From Noviherbaspirillum sp. L7-7A (GTDB taxonomy: Bacteria > Pseudomonadota > Gammaproteobacteria > Burkholderiales > Burkholderiaceae_D), in assembly GCF_019052805.1 (NCBI RefSeq), contig NZ_JAHQRJ010000001.1, positions 124,001 to 188,000 on the forward strand: a stretch of DNA of 64,000 nucleotides, in the 5' to 3' direction. Of the stretch, positions 55,808 to 64,000 are shown one piece after another (positions within the stretch are counted from its first letter, which is position 1; each line of letters opens with the position of its first letter). The notes under the pieces were generated by a model. That model saw only the letters and a list, made by a program, of their open reading frames with translations, searched no databases and was not told the DNA's origin. A program made the translations under genes and the position numbers.

Positions 55808-56398
55808 TCAGCCGCGCGGCTGCGGCACGAAGCCGAAGCGCTGCGCCAGTTCGCCGCTGTCGATGCGCTGCACCGGCAGTTCGCGGCCCTGGTGCCGCAT
55901 CACCATGGCCGCCGGCGCGGCTTCGGTCAGCCAGCCGAGCAGCCTGTCGTCCGAGGCGGGTGCGCCATCGATGGCCAGCGCGCCGGTGCACTGGGCCAGG
56001 TCGCGGTCGTCCAGCAGCGCCACCTTGTCGCCGGATTGCAGGATCAGCTGGCCGCGCTCGGTCATGTAGGCCTGGTCGATCTGCGCCAGCGCTTCGCCGG
56101 TCTGCAGCAGAAAGCCCTGCGCCGGGTCGGTGCGGGCCACATAGGGCGTCGCTTCCAAGTCCACATAGACCCGCTGCGGCCCGTTCTGGAAATACCAGCG
56201 GCCGTCGCCGTCATGCGCATAGTTGCGGTTGATGAAGTTCAGCAGGGCCGCATTGGCGATGCGGTCGCCGGCGCGGCCGGCCTGCTGCGCCGCCTCGTCG
56301 CGCATGCGCCAGCCGCCGCGCGCATCCAGCGCCAGCCAGCCGTAGCAGTGGGGAACGTTGGGCCACTTGGCCATGGCCTGCCTGACGATCTCATCCAT
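55808..56398 (-). CDS. Conserved DUF-type protein of unknown function
   Basis: A 196-aa protein that I recognise as conserved in Burkholderiales but cannot give a family name. It starts MDEIVRQAMAKWPNVPHCYGWL, has no signal peptide or membrane segment, and includes an aromatic-rich RWYFQNGPQRVYVDLE region typical of this group (DUF2946-like naming is not certain). It is convergent with the M48 protease gene, 21 bases away. Confidence 0.7.
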   Translation of the reverse strand: MDEIVRQAMAKWPNVPHCYGWLALDARGGWRMRDEAAQQAGRAGDRIANAALLNFINRNYAHDGDGRWYFQNGPQRVYVDLEATPYVARTDPAQGFLLQTGEALAQIDQAYMTERGQLILQSGDKVALLDDRDLAQCTGALAIDGAPASDDRLLGWLTEAAPAAMVMRHQGRELPVQRIDSGELAQRFGFVPQPRG

Positions 56399-56455
56399 GA
56401 TGGCTGCTCTCTTTCATGATCGGAAACGATGACGCCATACTAGCGCCGCCGCTCG

Positions 56456-57430
56456 TCAGCCGGCTTGCGCGTCGTCACCTTCGAGAAAACGCACGATGCG
56501 GCGCGGCAGCCAGCTGTTGACGCCGGGCGCAGCGCCCGTGGCGAAACCCACATGCCCGCCTTCGCGCGGATACTCCAGCCTGACCGCGGGCGAAGCCTGC
56601 TGCGGCAGATGGCGCGCCGGCAGGAAGGGGTCGTTCCGGGCATTGAGCACCAGGGTGCGCACGGTGATGTCGTTCAGTACGTGGCGCGCGCTGGCGCGGT
56701 GCCAGTAGTCGTCGGTGTCGCGGTAGCCGTGCAGCGGCGCGGTGACCACATTGTCGAATTCATACAGGTTGCGCGCGGCCAGCATCCGGGCGCGGTCGAA
56801 CAGGCCGGGAAACTGGTCCAGCTTCTGCAGGCACTTGGGTTTCAGGGTCTGCAGGAAGACCCGGGTGTAGATCATGTTCAGCCCGGACGACAGGGCCGCG
56901 CCGCCGCCGGCCAGGTCGAGCGGCGCCGACACCGCGCAGGCGGCGTCGACAAAGCCGGCCGCCTGCTGCGACTCGCCCAGCCAGCGCAGCAGCGCATTGC
57001 CGCCGAGCGATACGCCAACCGCATACAGCCGGCCGGCGGCGCGGGCCGCGGGCGTGTCCTTGACGCGGCGCAAAATCCAGTCGAGCTCGCCGGCGTCGCC
57101 GGAATGGTAGAAGCGCGGACCCCGGTTCAACTCGCCCGAGCAGCCGCGGAAATGCGGAATCGCGCCCGACCAGCCGAGTTCGGCCGCATAGGCCATCAGC
57201 TCGCGCGCATAGTGGCTGCCGGACGAGCCTTCCAGTCCGTGGAACAGCACCACCAGCGGCTTGCCGGGCTGGCCGTCGAGGAAGTCGACGTCGATGAAGT
57301 CGCCGTCCGGCGCATCCCAGCGTTCGCGCCGCATCGCCACCACCGGCCTGGCGATCATGGTGGCCGGGTAGATGGTCTGCAGGTGGCCGCCGGGCAGCCA
57401 GCGGGGCGCGCGGTAATCCATTGCTGCCAT
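56456..57430 (-). CDS. YheT-family alpha/beta hydrolase
   Basis: A 324-aa hydrolase of the YheT/UPF0017 group. The N-terminal WLPGGHLQTIYP is characteristic. The nucleophile is Ser141 in GVSLGGN, the oxyanion region is HGLEGSSGS, and the catalytic His lies in the C-terminal GGHVGF; the acid is probably in NARNDPFLP. The natural substrate is unknown. Its ATG overlaps the stop of the SnoaL-like gene by one base. Confidence 0.9.
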   Translation of the reverse strand: MAAMDYRAPRWLPGGHLQTIYPATMIARPVVAMRRERWDAPDGDFIDVDFLDGQPGKPLVVLFHGLEGSSGSHYARELMAYAAELGWSGAIPHFRGCSGELNRGPRFYHSGDAGELDWILRRVKDTPAARAAGRLYAVGVSLGGNALLRWLGESQQAAGFVDAACAVSAPLDLAGGGAALSSGLNMIYTRVFLQTLKPKCLQKLDQFPGLFDRARMLAARNLYEFDNVVTAPLHGYRDTDDYWHRASARHVLNDITVRTLVLNARNDPFLPARHLPQQASPAVRLEYPREGGHVGFATGAAPGVNSWLPRRIVRFLEGDDAQAG

Positions 57431-57861
57431 CAGTGCAGGACGGTGCCGGGCGGCTGGTGCGACGGCGCCGGGCCGGGCGCAACCGACGCATGGTGGATCA
57501 CGATGCGCCAGCCCTGCGGCGTTTTCAGGAAGACGTTGGTGGCGATGATGTGCAGGTCCGGCTGGCGGCCTTCGCTGCGGTGGATTTCCTCGACGATGCT
57601 GTGCACCGCGGTCAGCATGTTGTGGGTTTCATGCAGGCGGGACACGCCGATATGCACCGGGCCGCGCTCGAACACCGCTTCCCAGGAAGCGCGGATGGCG
57701 GCATGGCCGATCAGCCGGCCGCCGCCCGGATGCACGCAGACGATCTCGTCGTCCTCGGCCCACAGCGCCATCAGCGCCTGGATGTCGGCGCGGGCAATGG
57801 CGTCGTAGAACGCGGCTTCCGCGTCCACCGCCGTACCCATGCTCTTGTTGGATTTGGGCAT
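57430..57861 (-). CDS. SnoaL-like / NTF2-fold protein
   Basis: A 143-aa protein with the NTF2-like fold (DUF4440/SnoaL type), seen from AEAAFYDAIARADIQALMALWAEDDEIVCVHPGGGRLIGHAAIRASW. Such proteins are small hydrolases, isomerases or binding proteins; no function can be assigned. It is translationally coupled to the YheT-like gene and lies seven bases from the zinc-finger gene, so these form an operon. Confidence 0.85.
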   Translation of the reverse strand: MPKSNKSMGTAVDAEAAFYDAIARADIQALMALWAEDDEIVCVHPGGGRLIGHAAIRASWEAVFERGPVHIGVSRLHETHNMLTAVHSIVEEIHRSEGRQPDLHIIATNVFLKTPQGWRIVIHHASVAPGPAPSHQPPGTVLH

Positions 57862-57868
57862 CGATGCC

Positions 57869-58069
57869 TCAGTGGCCGTGATGCACCGCGCCGGGCTTCA
57901 AGCGATAGACCGTGCCGCAATAGGGGCACTTGCCTTCGCCCTTGTTGCCCAGGTCGATGAACACCCGCGGGTGGGACGACCAGATCGGCATGGACGGATT
58001 GGGGCAGAAGGCCGGCAGGTCCGGCCCGTCCAGTTCGACATAACTCATTTGCTGATGCGATTGGCTCAT
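57869..58069 (-). CDS. Zinc-finger (CHCC-type) domain protein
   Basis: A 66-aa protein with the zf-CHCC pattern: one Cys in FCPNP, His in SSHPRVFID, and the pair CPYCGTVYRL. The same fold is found in a mitochondrial complex I accessory subunit. Its bacterial role is unknown. It follows ilvE by 27 bases on the same strand, an order usual in Betaproteobacteria. Confidence 0.88.
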   Translation of the reverse strand: MSQSHQQMSYVELDGPDLPAFCPNPSMPIWSSHPRVFIDLGNKGEGKCPYCGTVYRLKPGAVHHGH

Positions 58070-58096
58070 TGCATGTTTTCCGTTCTTGTTTCTTGT

Positions 58097-59017
58097 TTAA
58101 ACCAGGGTCAGCCAGTGCCGGTACTGCGGCGCGCGGCCGGCCACCACGTCGAAGAACAGCGACTGCAGCTTCTCGGTAATGGGGCCGCGATGGCCGGCGC
58201 CGATCTGGCGGTTGTCGAGTTCGCGGATCGGCGTGATCTCCGCCGCGGTGCCGGTGAAGAAGGCTTCGTCGCAGCAGTACATTTCGTCACGGGTGATGCG
58301 TTTTTCAATGACTTCGATGCCGAGGTCGCGCGCCATCGTCAGCACCGCGTCGCGGGTGATGCCGTCCAGGCAGGAAGCCAGGTCGGGCGTGTAGAGCTTG
58401 CCGTTGCGGATGACGAAGACATTCTCGCCCGAGCCTTCGGACACATAGCCGTCGGTGTCGAGCAGCAGCGCCTCGTCATAGCCGTCGGCCAGCGCTTCCT
58501 GGTTGGCCAGGATGGAGTTGATGTAATAGCCGCAGGCCTTGGCCCGCACCAGCGACACATTCACATGATGGCGCGAGAAGGAAGAGGTCTTGACCCGGAT
58601 GCCCTTGGTAATGCCTTCCTCGCCCAGGTAGGCGCCCCAGGGCCAGGCGGCGATCGCCACGTGGATGGTGTTGCCGCGGGCGGACACGCCCATCTTTTCC
58701 GAGCCGATCCAGACCAGCGGACGCAGGTAGCAGGATTCCAGCTGGTTGGCGCGCACGACTTCCTTCTGCGCGGCCATGATGGTTTCCATGTCGTACGGAA
58801 TGTTCATCTGGAAGATCTTGGCCGAGTTGAACAGGCGCTGGGTATGCTCCTTCAGGCGGAAGATCGCGGTGCCCTCCGGCGTCTGATAGGCGCGCACGCC
58901 TTCGAACACGCCCATGCCGTAATGCAGGGTATGCGTAAGCACATGGATGGTGGCGTCGCGCCATTCCACCAGTGCGCCATCCTTCCAGATTTTCCCGTCG
59001 CGGTCGGCCATGGACAT
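58097..59017 (-). CDS. ilvE: Branched-chain amino acid aminotransferase IlvE
   Basis: A 306-aa class IV PLP-dependent aminotransferase that interconverts branched-chain amino acids and their keto acids. The PLP lysine is Lys160 (VRAKACGYYINS). HYGMGVFEGVRAY and GSGENVFVIRNG are characteristic, and the C-terminal GTAAEITPI binds the cofactor phosphate. Shine-Dalgarno-like GGAGAAGAC lies before the ATG. It heads the operon with the zinc-finger, SnoaL-like and YheT-like genes. Confidence 0.95.
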   Translation of the reverse strand: MSMADRDGKIWKDGALVEWRDATIHVLTHTLHYGMGVFEGVRAYQTPEGTAIFRLKEHTQRLFNSAKIFQMNIPYDMETIMAAQKEVVRANQLESCYLRPLVWIGSEKMGVSARGNTIHVAIAAWPWGAYLGEEGITKGIRVKTSSFSRHHVNVSLVRAKACGYYINSILANQEALADGYDEALLLDTDGYVSEGSGENVFVIRNGKLYTPDLASCLDGITRDAVLTMARDLGIEVIEKRITRDEMYCCDEAFFTGTAAEITPIRELDNRQIGAGHRGPITEKLQSLFFDVVAGRAPQYRHWLTLV

Positions 59018-59198
59018 GTTGTCTTCTCCAGATTGTTAGGCAAAAACGCGATTTTAACGGATTAGGCAGGTAAAAAAGTTAGACGGTAAAATGCTGTCGG
59101 AACAATCTGTTTCTAAACGTTAATCCCTCTCCTGTGCGGCAAGCCGTTGCCGACGCTGGAAAACCCGCATCCCTGTCCAGCCATTCCGACCGAAAATT

Positions 59199-60176
59199 AT
59201 GAGTGAAATCATGCTTCCGACCTATGACGATGTTGTCGCCGCCGCGGCGCGCATTGCCGGCCAGGCGCACCGTACGCCGGTGCTGACTTCGCGTATGGCC
59301 AACGAGGAAACCGGCGCGCAGTTGTTCTTCAAATGCGAAAACCTGCAGCGCATGGGCGCATTCAAGTTTCGCGGCGCCTACAACGCGCTGGCGAAATTCG
59401 ATGCCGGCCAGCGCCGCGCCGGCGTCGTGGCCTTTTCCTCGGGCAACCATGCCCAGGCGATCGCGCTGTCGGCCAGGCTGCTGGGCATGCCGGCCACCAT
59501 CGTGATGCCGCAGGACGCGCCCGCGTCGAAGATCGCCGCCACCCGCGGCTATGGCGCCCAGGTCGTCACCTATGACCGCTACACCGAAGACCGAGAGCAG
59601 ATCGGCCGCGACCTCGCCGAGCGCCATGGCTACACCCTGGTGCCGCCCTATGACCATGCCGACGTGATCGCCGGCCAGGGCACCGCAGCCAGGGAACTGT
59701 TCGAGGAGGTCGGTCCGCTGGACGCCTTCTTCGTCTGCCTGGGCGGCGGCGGCCTGCTGTCCGGCTCGGCGCTCGCCACCCGCGCGTTGTCGCCGCAGTG
59801 CAAGCTCTATGGCGTTGAGCCGGAGGCCGGCAACGATGGCCAGCAATCCTTCCGCAGCGGCGCCATCGTCCATATCGACACGCCGCGCACCATCGCCGAC
59901 GGCGCCCAGACCCAGCACCTGGGCCAGCTGACCTTTCCCATCATCCGGCGCGATGTCGACGACATCCTGACCGTGAGCGACGCCGAGCTGGTGGAAGCGA
60001 TGCGCTTCTTCGCCACCCGCATGAAGCTGGTGGTGGAGCCGACCGGCTGCCTGGGTTTTGCGGCGGCGCGGGCGATGAAGCACCGGTTGCAGGGCAAGCG
60101 GGTTGGTGTGCTGATCAGCGGCGGCAACGTCGACATTGATCGCTACGCCGCCTTGCTCTGCGGATCGGCAACATGA
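59199..60176 (+). CDS. PLP-dependent threonine/serine dehydratase family protein
   Basis: A 325-aa fold-type II PLP enzyme. The Schiff-base lysine is Lys56 (FKFRGAYNAL), SSGNHAQ binds the substrate, and GGGGLLSG binds the cofactor phosphate. Length and lack of an ACT domain fit catabolic threonine dehydratase, serine racemase or threo-3-hydroxyaspartate ammonia-lyase; sequence reading does not separate them. It is divergent from ilvE across 181 bases. Confidence 0.88.
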   Translation: MSEIMLPTYDDVVAAAARIAGQAHRTPVLTSRMANEETGAQLFFKCENLQRMGAFKFRGAYNALAKFDAGQRRAGVVAFSSGNHAQAIALSARLLGMPATIVMPQDAPASKIAATRGYGAQVVTYDRYTEDREQIGRDLAERHGYTLVPPYDHADVIAGQGTAARELFEEVGPLDAFFVCLGGGGLLSGSALATRALSPQCKLYGVEPEAGNDGQQSFRSGAIVHIDTPRTIADGAQTQHLGQLTFPIIRRDVDDILTVSDAELVEAMRFFATRMKLVVEPTGCLGFAAARAMKHRLQGKRVGVLISGGNVDIDRYAALLCGSAT

Positions 60177-60198
60177 GGCTGATGCACGCCAGGCATTG

Positions 60199-60311
60199 GT
60201 AGGGTGGAATACCCGAAGGGCATTCCACCGTTCTTGGCCGGACGACAGGCAATGTCAGCTTCTGCCGTGACCGACGACCGTGGCATGCCCCTGCGGGGTA
60301 TTCCACCCTAC
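60199..60311. repeat. REPIN-like palindromic doublet B
   Basis: The element starts with GTAGGGTGGAATACCC, forms a palindrome (GGTGGAA / TTCCACC around CCC-GAA-GGG), and ends with an inverted copy (starting GTAGGGTGGAATACCCC on the minus strand) closing on CTAC. Its design and size match doublet A at 33320-33435. It lies between the dehydratase gene and azlC. Confidence 0.75.
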
Positions 60312-60391
60312 GCGCTACGCTGTAACCTATTTTTCAACACCTCCTGAACCCGAAAGGCGCGGCGGCCAGAGCGGCCGCAAGCGCAAGCACA

Positions 60392-61156
60392 ATGAATCAG
60401 ATGCAAGGCACCACCCCGTCACCCTCCCAGTCCGACCCGATTGCGCCGCACGACCCGGAAAAAGCCGCGTTCCGCGAGGCGGTGCGCGCCAGCGCGCCGG
60501 CCATGCCCGGCATCTTCGCCTGGGGCGTGGTGGCCGGCATGGCGATGATGCAGTCGGGCCTGACGCTGTGGCAGGCGCTGGGCATGACCTTCATCGTCTT
60601 CGCCGGCTCGGCCCAGCTGGCGGCGCTGCCGCTGATGGCGGCCAATGCGCCGGCCGCACTGGTGTTCCTGACCGGCCTGGTGGTCAACCTGCGCTTCGTG
60701 ATCTTCGCCGCCAGCCTGGGACCGCATTTCGCGCATCTGCCCTGGCGGCAGAGGCTGTTCTACGGTTATCTCAACAATGACCTGATGATGGGATTCTTCC
60801 CGCAGCGCTTTCCGGCCTACACCGTCGCCCACACCAGCGGCAAGGTGGGCTATTTCGCCGGCGTCTGCTATCCGAACTGGCTGACCTGGCAGGCCGGCTC
60901 GGTGGCCGGCATCCTGCTGGCCAGCCAGGTGCCGGCTTCCTGGGGCATCGGCTTTGCCGGCACGCTGGCGCTGCTGGCGGTCATGATTCCGCTGGTGGTG
61001 AATGCGGCCGCGCTGGGCGGCGTGATCGTCGCCGGCGCGGTCGGCGTGGCTGCCTACGGCCTGCCCTACAAGCTGGGGATGCTGCTGGCGCTGGTATCAG
61101 GCATGGCGACCGCGTCGGCCATCGACTTGATCAGGGAAAGAAAGGCGCAGGCATGA
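60392..61156 (+). CDS. azlC: AzlC-family branched-chain amino acid exporter subunit
   Basis: A 254-aa membrane protein of the AzlC/YgaZ family with about seven hydrophobic segments. The motifs PAMPGIFAWGVVAGMAM, FAGSAQLAALPLM and VVNLRFVIFAASLGPH are characteristic. With AzlD it exports branched-chain amino acids. It overlaps azlD by four bases. A short polar N-terminal tail of about 30 residues precedes the first helix. Confidence 0.92.
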   Translation: MNQMQGTTPSPSQSDPIAPHDPEKAAFREAVRASAPAMPGIFAWGVVAGMAMMQSGLTLWQALGMTFIVFAGSAQLAALPLMAANAPAALVFLTGLVVNLRFVIFAASLGPHFAHLPWRQRLFYGYLNNDLMMGFFPQRFPAYTVAHTSGKVGYFAGVCYPNWLTWQAGSVAGILLASQVPASWGIGFAGTLALLAVMIPLVVNAAALGGVIVAGAVGVAAYGLPYKLGMLLALVSGMATASAIDLIRERKAQA

Positions 61157-61476
61157 ACGCGGCCGACATCTGGCTCACCATCGGCCTCCTGGCGCTGGCC
61201 ACCGTGCTGACCCGGTCCTCCTTTTTCATGCTGGCCTCGACCCGCATGCCGGCCCGTCTGCAGCAGGCGCTGCGCTATGCGCCGGCGGCGGCGCTGGCGG
61301 CCATCGTGCTGCCCGACCTGGTGCTCAATGGCGGCGGCGCCGGCACGGCGATCGACTGGACCAATCCGCGCCTGGTGGCGGGCGCGGGCGCCACGCTTTT
61401 CTTCCTGGCGACCCGCCATCTGCTGGGAACCATCGTCGTCGGCATGGCGCTGTTTACCGCGCTACGGATTTTCTGA
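61153..61476 (+). CDS. azlD: AzlD-family branched-chain amino acid exporter subunit
   Basis: A 107-aa membrane protein of the AzlD/YgaH family with about four helices (TIGLLALATVLTRSSFFMLA; ALRYAPAAALAAIVLPDLVL). It is the small partner of AzlC. The ATG overlaps the azlC stop. It is the last gene before pgk, which has its own candidate promoter. Confidence 0.9.
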   Translation: MNAADIWLTIGLLALATVLTRSSFFMLASTRMPARLQQALRYAPAAALAAIVLPDLVLNGGGAGTAIDWTNPRLVAGAGATLFFLATRHLLGTIVVGMALFTALRIF

Positions 61477-61581
61477 GTCTTCGGCGCCGGCATCCGACGG
61501 CTGAAATGTTCTTGGTAAAAAAGCAATAAAGAACCCGCGTATTGCTTGCCCAAAACGGCTTTTCGCATAGTTGCACTGGTA

Positions 61582-61587
61582 TAGAAT
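61582..61587 (+). promoter_or_regulatory. Candidate -10 box of pgk
   Basis: TAGAAT, within TATAGAAT, lies 33 bases before the pgk ATG in an AT-rich spacer. The -35 (TTTTCG at 61560-61565) is poor, so confidence is low. Confidence 0.35.
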
Positions 61588-61619
61588 ACGGCTCTTTCAA
61601 TTTCATCATCACTGCCGCC

Positions 61620-62819
61620 ATGCAATTCAACCGTTTCGCCGACCTGGTCCAGCAGGGCCAACTCAAGGGCAAGCGCGTGTTCATTCGCGCCGATCTCAAC
61701 GTGCCGCAGGATGACGCCGGCAACATCACCGAAGACACCCGCATCCGGGCTTCGGTGCCGGCGATCCGCCAGGCGCTCGATGCCGGCGCCGCAGTGATGG
61801 TGACGTCCCATCTGGGCCGTCCGACCGAGGGCGCATTCAAGCCGGAAGACACGCTGGCGCCCATCGCCGAGCGCCTGTCCGGGCTGCTGGGCCAGAAGGT
61901 GGAACTGAAGCAGAACTGGGTCGACGGCGTCGATGTCGCGCCGGGCCAGGTGGTGCTGCTGGAAAACTGCCGGGTCAATCCGGGCGAGAAGAAGAACAGC
62001 GACGAACTCGCCCAGAAGATGGCCAGGCTCTGCGACGTGTATGTCAATGACGCCTTCGGCACCGCCCACCGCGCCGAAGCCACCACCCACGGCATCGCCA
62101 AATACGCGCCCGTGGCCTGCGCCGGCCCGCTGCTGACCGCCGAACTCGACGCGCTGGGCCGCGCGCTGCACCAGCCGGCCCGTCCGCTGGTGGCCATCGT
62201 CGCCGGCTCCAAGGTCTCGACCAAGCTGACCATCCTGAAAACCCTGGCCGAGAAGGTCGACAACCTGATCGTCGGCGGCGGCATCGCCAATACCTTCATG
62301 CTGGCGGCCGGCCTGAAGATCGGCAAGTCGCTGGCCGAGCCGGACCTGGTCGAGGGCGCGAAGGACATCATCGCGATGATGTCGCAGCGCGGCGCCTCGG
62401 TGCCGATCCCGGTCGATGTGGTCTGTGCCAGGGAATTCGCCGCCAGCGCGGCCGCCACCGTCAAGGACGTGGCCGATGTGGCCGACGACGACATGATCCT
62501 GGACATCGGCCCGAAAACCGCCGCCATGCTGGCCGAGCAGATCGCCAGCGCCGGCACGGTGGTCTGGAACGGCCCGGTAGGCGTGTTCGAGTTCGACCAG
62601 TTCGGCGAAGGCACGAAAACCCTGGCCATGGCGGTCGCCAACTCCAAGGCGTTTTCGATTGCCGGCGGCGGCGACACCCTGGCCGCGATTGCCAAATACG
62701 ATATTGCCGAAAAGATAGGTTATATTTCGACCGGCGGCGGCGCCTTCCTGGAGTTCCTGGAAGGCAAGACCCTGCCGGCGGTCGACATCCTGCAGCAGCG
62801 GGCTGCAGACAAGTCTTGA
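61620..62819 (+). CDS. pgk: Phosphoglycerate kinase
   Basis: Pgk (399 aa) transfers phosphate from 1,3-bisphosphoglycerate to ADP in glycolysis and runs in reverse for gluconeogenesis. Motifs present: [23 protein letters not shown], and the C-terminal [13 protein letters not shown] with the P-loop-like glycine stretch. ATG 61620 gives the usual N-terminus; an upstream in-frame ATG at 61542 adds residues not found in the family. No clear Shine-Dalgarno. pyk follows 83 bases later. Confidence 0.96.
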   Translation: MQFNRFADLVQQGQLKGKRVFIRADLNVPQDDAGNITEDTRIRASVPAIRQALDAGAAVMVTSHLGRPTEGAFKPEDTLAPIAERLSGLLGQKVELKQNWVDGVDVAPGQVVLLENCRVNPGEKKNSDELAQKMARLCDVYVNDAFGTAHRAEATTHGIAKYAPVACAGPLLTAELDALGRALHQPARPLVAIVAGSKVSTKLTILKTLAEKVDNLIVGGGIANTFMLAAGLKIGKSLAEPDLVEGAKDIIAMMSQRGASVPIPVDVVCAREFAASAAATVKDVADVADDDMILDIGPKTAAMLAEQIASAGTVVWNGPVGVFEFDQFGEGTKTLAMAVANSKAFSIAGGGDTLAAIAKYDIAEKIGYISTGGGAFLEFLEGKTLPAVDILQQRAADKS

Positions 62820-62902
62820 GCACCGCACCCGCATTCGGCCGACGGCGGCCGCGCCAGCCGGCGCAGGCCGCGCGCCCGGTCGTTCCAACCCAGGAAGGCA
62901 AG

Positions 62903-64000
62903 ATGCAAAGAGCCACCAAGATCGTCGCCACCATCGGACCCGCTTCCAGCGATCCGGAAACCCTGACCCGGATGATCCATGCCGGCGTCGATGTCGTGCG
63001 CCTGAACTTCTCGCATGGCAAGGGCGAGGACCATATCGAGCGGGCCGCGCTGGTGCGCCGCATCGCCGCCGACCTGGGCCGGGAAGTGGCCATCATGGCC
63101 GACCTGCAGGGCCCGAAGATCCGGGTCGGCAAGTTCGAGAACGGCAAGGTCACCCTGGTGCGGGGCGAGAAATTCATCCTGGATGCCGCCTGCGAGCTGG
63201 GCAACCAGCAGCAGGTCGGCCTGGATTACAAGGACCTGCCGCGCGACGTGCGCGCCGGCGACGTGCTGCTCCTGAACGACGGCCTGATCGTGCTGGTGGT
63301 CGACCGGGTCAGCGGCACCCAGGTCCACACCACGGTGCGCACCGGCGGCGAGCTGTCCAACAACAAGGGCATCAACCGCCAGGGCGGCGGCCTGACCGCG
63401 GCGGCGCTGACCTCCAAGGACATGGAGGACATCAAGACCGCGATGCGCTTCCAGGCCGACTACATCGCCGTGTCCTTCCCGAAAAGCGCCACCGACATGA
63501 TCATGGCGCGCCAGCTGGCCAATATCGCCGGCGAGGAGTTCAGCCACAAGCCGCAGATGATCGCCAAGATCGAGCGCGCCGAAGCCATCCCCGCGCTGCA
63601 GGAAATCCTGGACGCGTCCGACGGCATCATGGTCGCCCGCGGCGACCTGGCGGTGGAAGTGGGCAATGCCGCGGTGCCGGCCCTGCAAAAGCGCATGATC
63701 CGCATGGCGCGCACCTCCAACAAGCTGGCCATCACCGCCACCCAGATGATGGAATCGATGGTGCAGAACCCGGTGCCTACCCGCGCCGAAGTGTCGGACG
63801 TGGCCAATGCGGTGCTGGACGGCACCGACGCCGTGATGACCTCGGCCGAGACCGCCGCCGGCCGCTATCCGGTGGAAACCGTGGAAGCGATGGCCGCGAT
63901 CTGCATCGAGGCCGAGCACTCGGAAGACTTCCGCCTCGACGCCGACTTCCTCAACGTGACCTTCAGCCGCATCGACCAGTCGATCGCCTACGGCGCGCTG
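62903..64000 (+). CDS. pyk: Pyruvate kinase, N-terminal part (runs off window)
   Basis: The gene is open to the window end; 366 codons are visible, about three quarters of a normal pyruvate kinase. It makes pyruvate and ATP from phosphoenolpyruvate. The motifs KIVATIGPAS, VVRLNFSHG, LQGPKIRVG, the catalytic IAKIERAEAI, MVARGDLAVE and the substrate-loop ITATQMMESM are present. A Shine-Dalgarno (CAGGAAGGCAAG) precedes ATG 62903. The pgk–pyk pair is a usual glycolytic arrangement in Burkholderiales. Confidence 0.95.
   Translation, partial: MQRATKIVATIGPASSDPETLTRMIHAGVDVVRLNFSHGKGEDHIERAALVRRIAADLGREVAIMADLQGPKIRVGKFENGKVTLVRGEKFILDAACELGNQQQVGLDYKDLPRDVRAGDVLLLNDGLIVLVVDRVSGTQVHTTVRTGGELSNNKGINRQGGGLTAAALTSKDMEDIKTAMRFQADYIAVSFPKSATDMIMARQLANIAGEEFSHKPQMIAKIERAEAIPALQEILDASDGIMVARGDLAVEVGNAAVPALQKRMIRMARTSNKLAITATQMMESMVQNPVPTRAEVSDVANAVLDGTDAVMTSAETAAGRYPVETVEAMAAICIEAEHSEDFRLDADFLNVTFSRIDQSIAYGAL

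Noticed and set aside
53800-56232. 810-residue plus-strand frame across moaC and the M48 protease gene
   Set aside because: Lies out of frame with the protease, which has its own signal peptide and HEIGH motif.
61275-62888. 537-residue minus-strand open frame opposite pgk
   Set aside because: Shadow of pgk, Gly/His/Arg-rich, no recognisable domain.

Overview
The window is high-GC chromosomal DNA from a betaproteobacterium, most likely Burkholderiales/Oxalobacteraceae (Herbaspirillum–Noviherbaspirillum–Massilia type). This rests on gene order (dcw cluster, peroxiredoxin, lpxC, dciA, M23 peptidase, secA, argJ, ATPase, mutT; then yacG-zapD-coaE-pilD on the other strand), on the protein sequences, and on PHA phasins, Bug-type binding proteins and TRAP transporters. 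No rRNA, tRNA or CRISPR array was seen. Family assignments come from reading the sequence; no database search was run.

1–12.3 kb: the distal dcw cluster (end of murE, murF, mraY, murD, ftsW, murG, murC, ddl, ftsQ, ftsA, ftsZ). Most neighbours overlap by 1–4 bases, and a strong terminator follows the peroxiredoxin-proximal end of ftsZ. 12.4–21.2 kb: peroxiredoxin, lpxC (apparently leaderless), dciA, an M23 peptidase, a 167-nt hairpin, secA, argJ, a DUF815 ATPase and a NUDIX hydrolase. 21.2–26.6 kb (minus strand): a 935-residue unrecognised protein with papain-like motifs lies between mutT and yacG-zapD-coaE-pilD. coaE has no usual start codon before its P-loop.

26.8–33.1 kb: aldo/keto reductase, a small secreted helical protein, an XRE regulator divergent from a YiaAB / exported protein / DUF2145 operon, and a TonB-dependent receptor. 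33.8–38.4 kb: a gluconate-type unit (gluconokinase, TRAP transporter DctQMP, GntR-like LacI regulator) with a promoter and operator upstream.

38.4–40.7 kb: a composite repeat between two convergent genes. Two inverted ~157-bp arms have stems that differ but still pair. Hexanucleotide repeats lie outside the arms. A complete IS66-family element (15-bp inverted repeats, 8-bp target duplication) sits exactly in the 8-nt loop of a 12-bp hairpin. Three further palindromic intergenic elements (33.3, 53.3 and 60.2 kb) have the GTAG-headed inverted-doublet form of REPINs.

40.7–53.2 kb: accessory metabolism. It holds an aromatic amino-acid ammonia-lyase with an M20 amidohydrolase and divergent GntR regulator, a proline-rich membrane protein, two phasins, an EthD protein, and a FadR-type regulator divergent from a Bug receptor, a 2Fe-2S/molybdopterin hydroxylase and a signal-less ModA-like protein. 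53.7–64 kb: housekeeping genes again (moaC, bepA-like protease, YheT-like hydrolase, SnoaL-like protein, zinc-finger protein, ilvE, threonine/serine dehydratase, azlCD, pgk, start of pyk).
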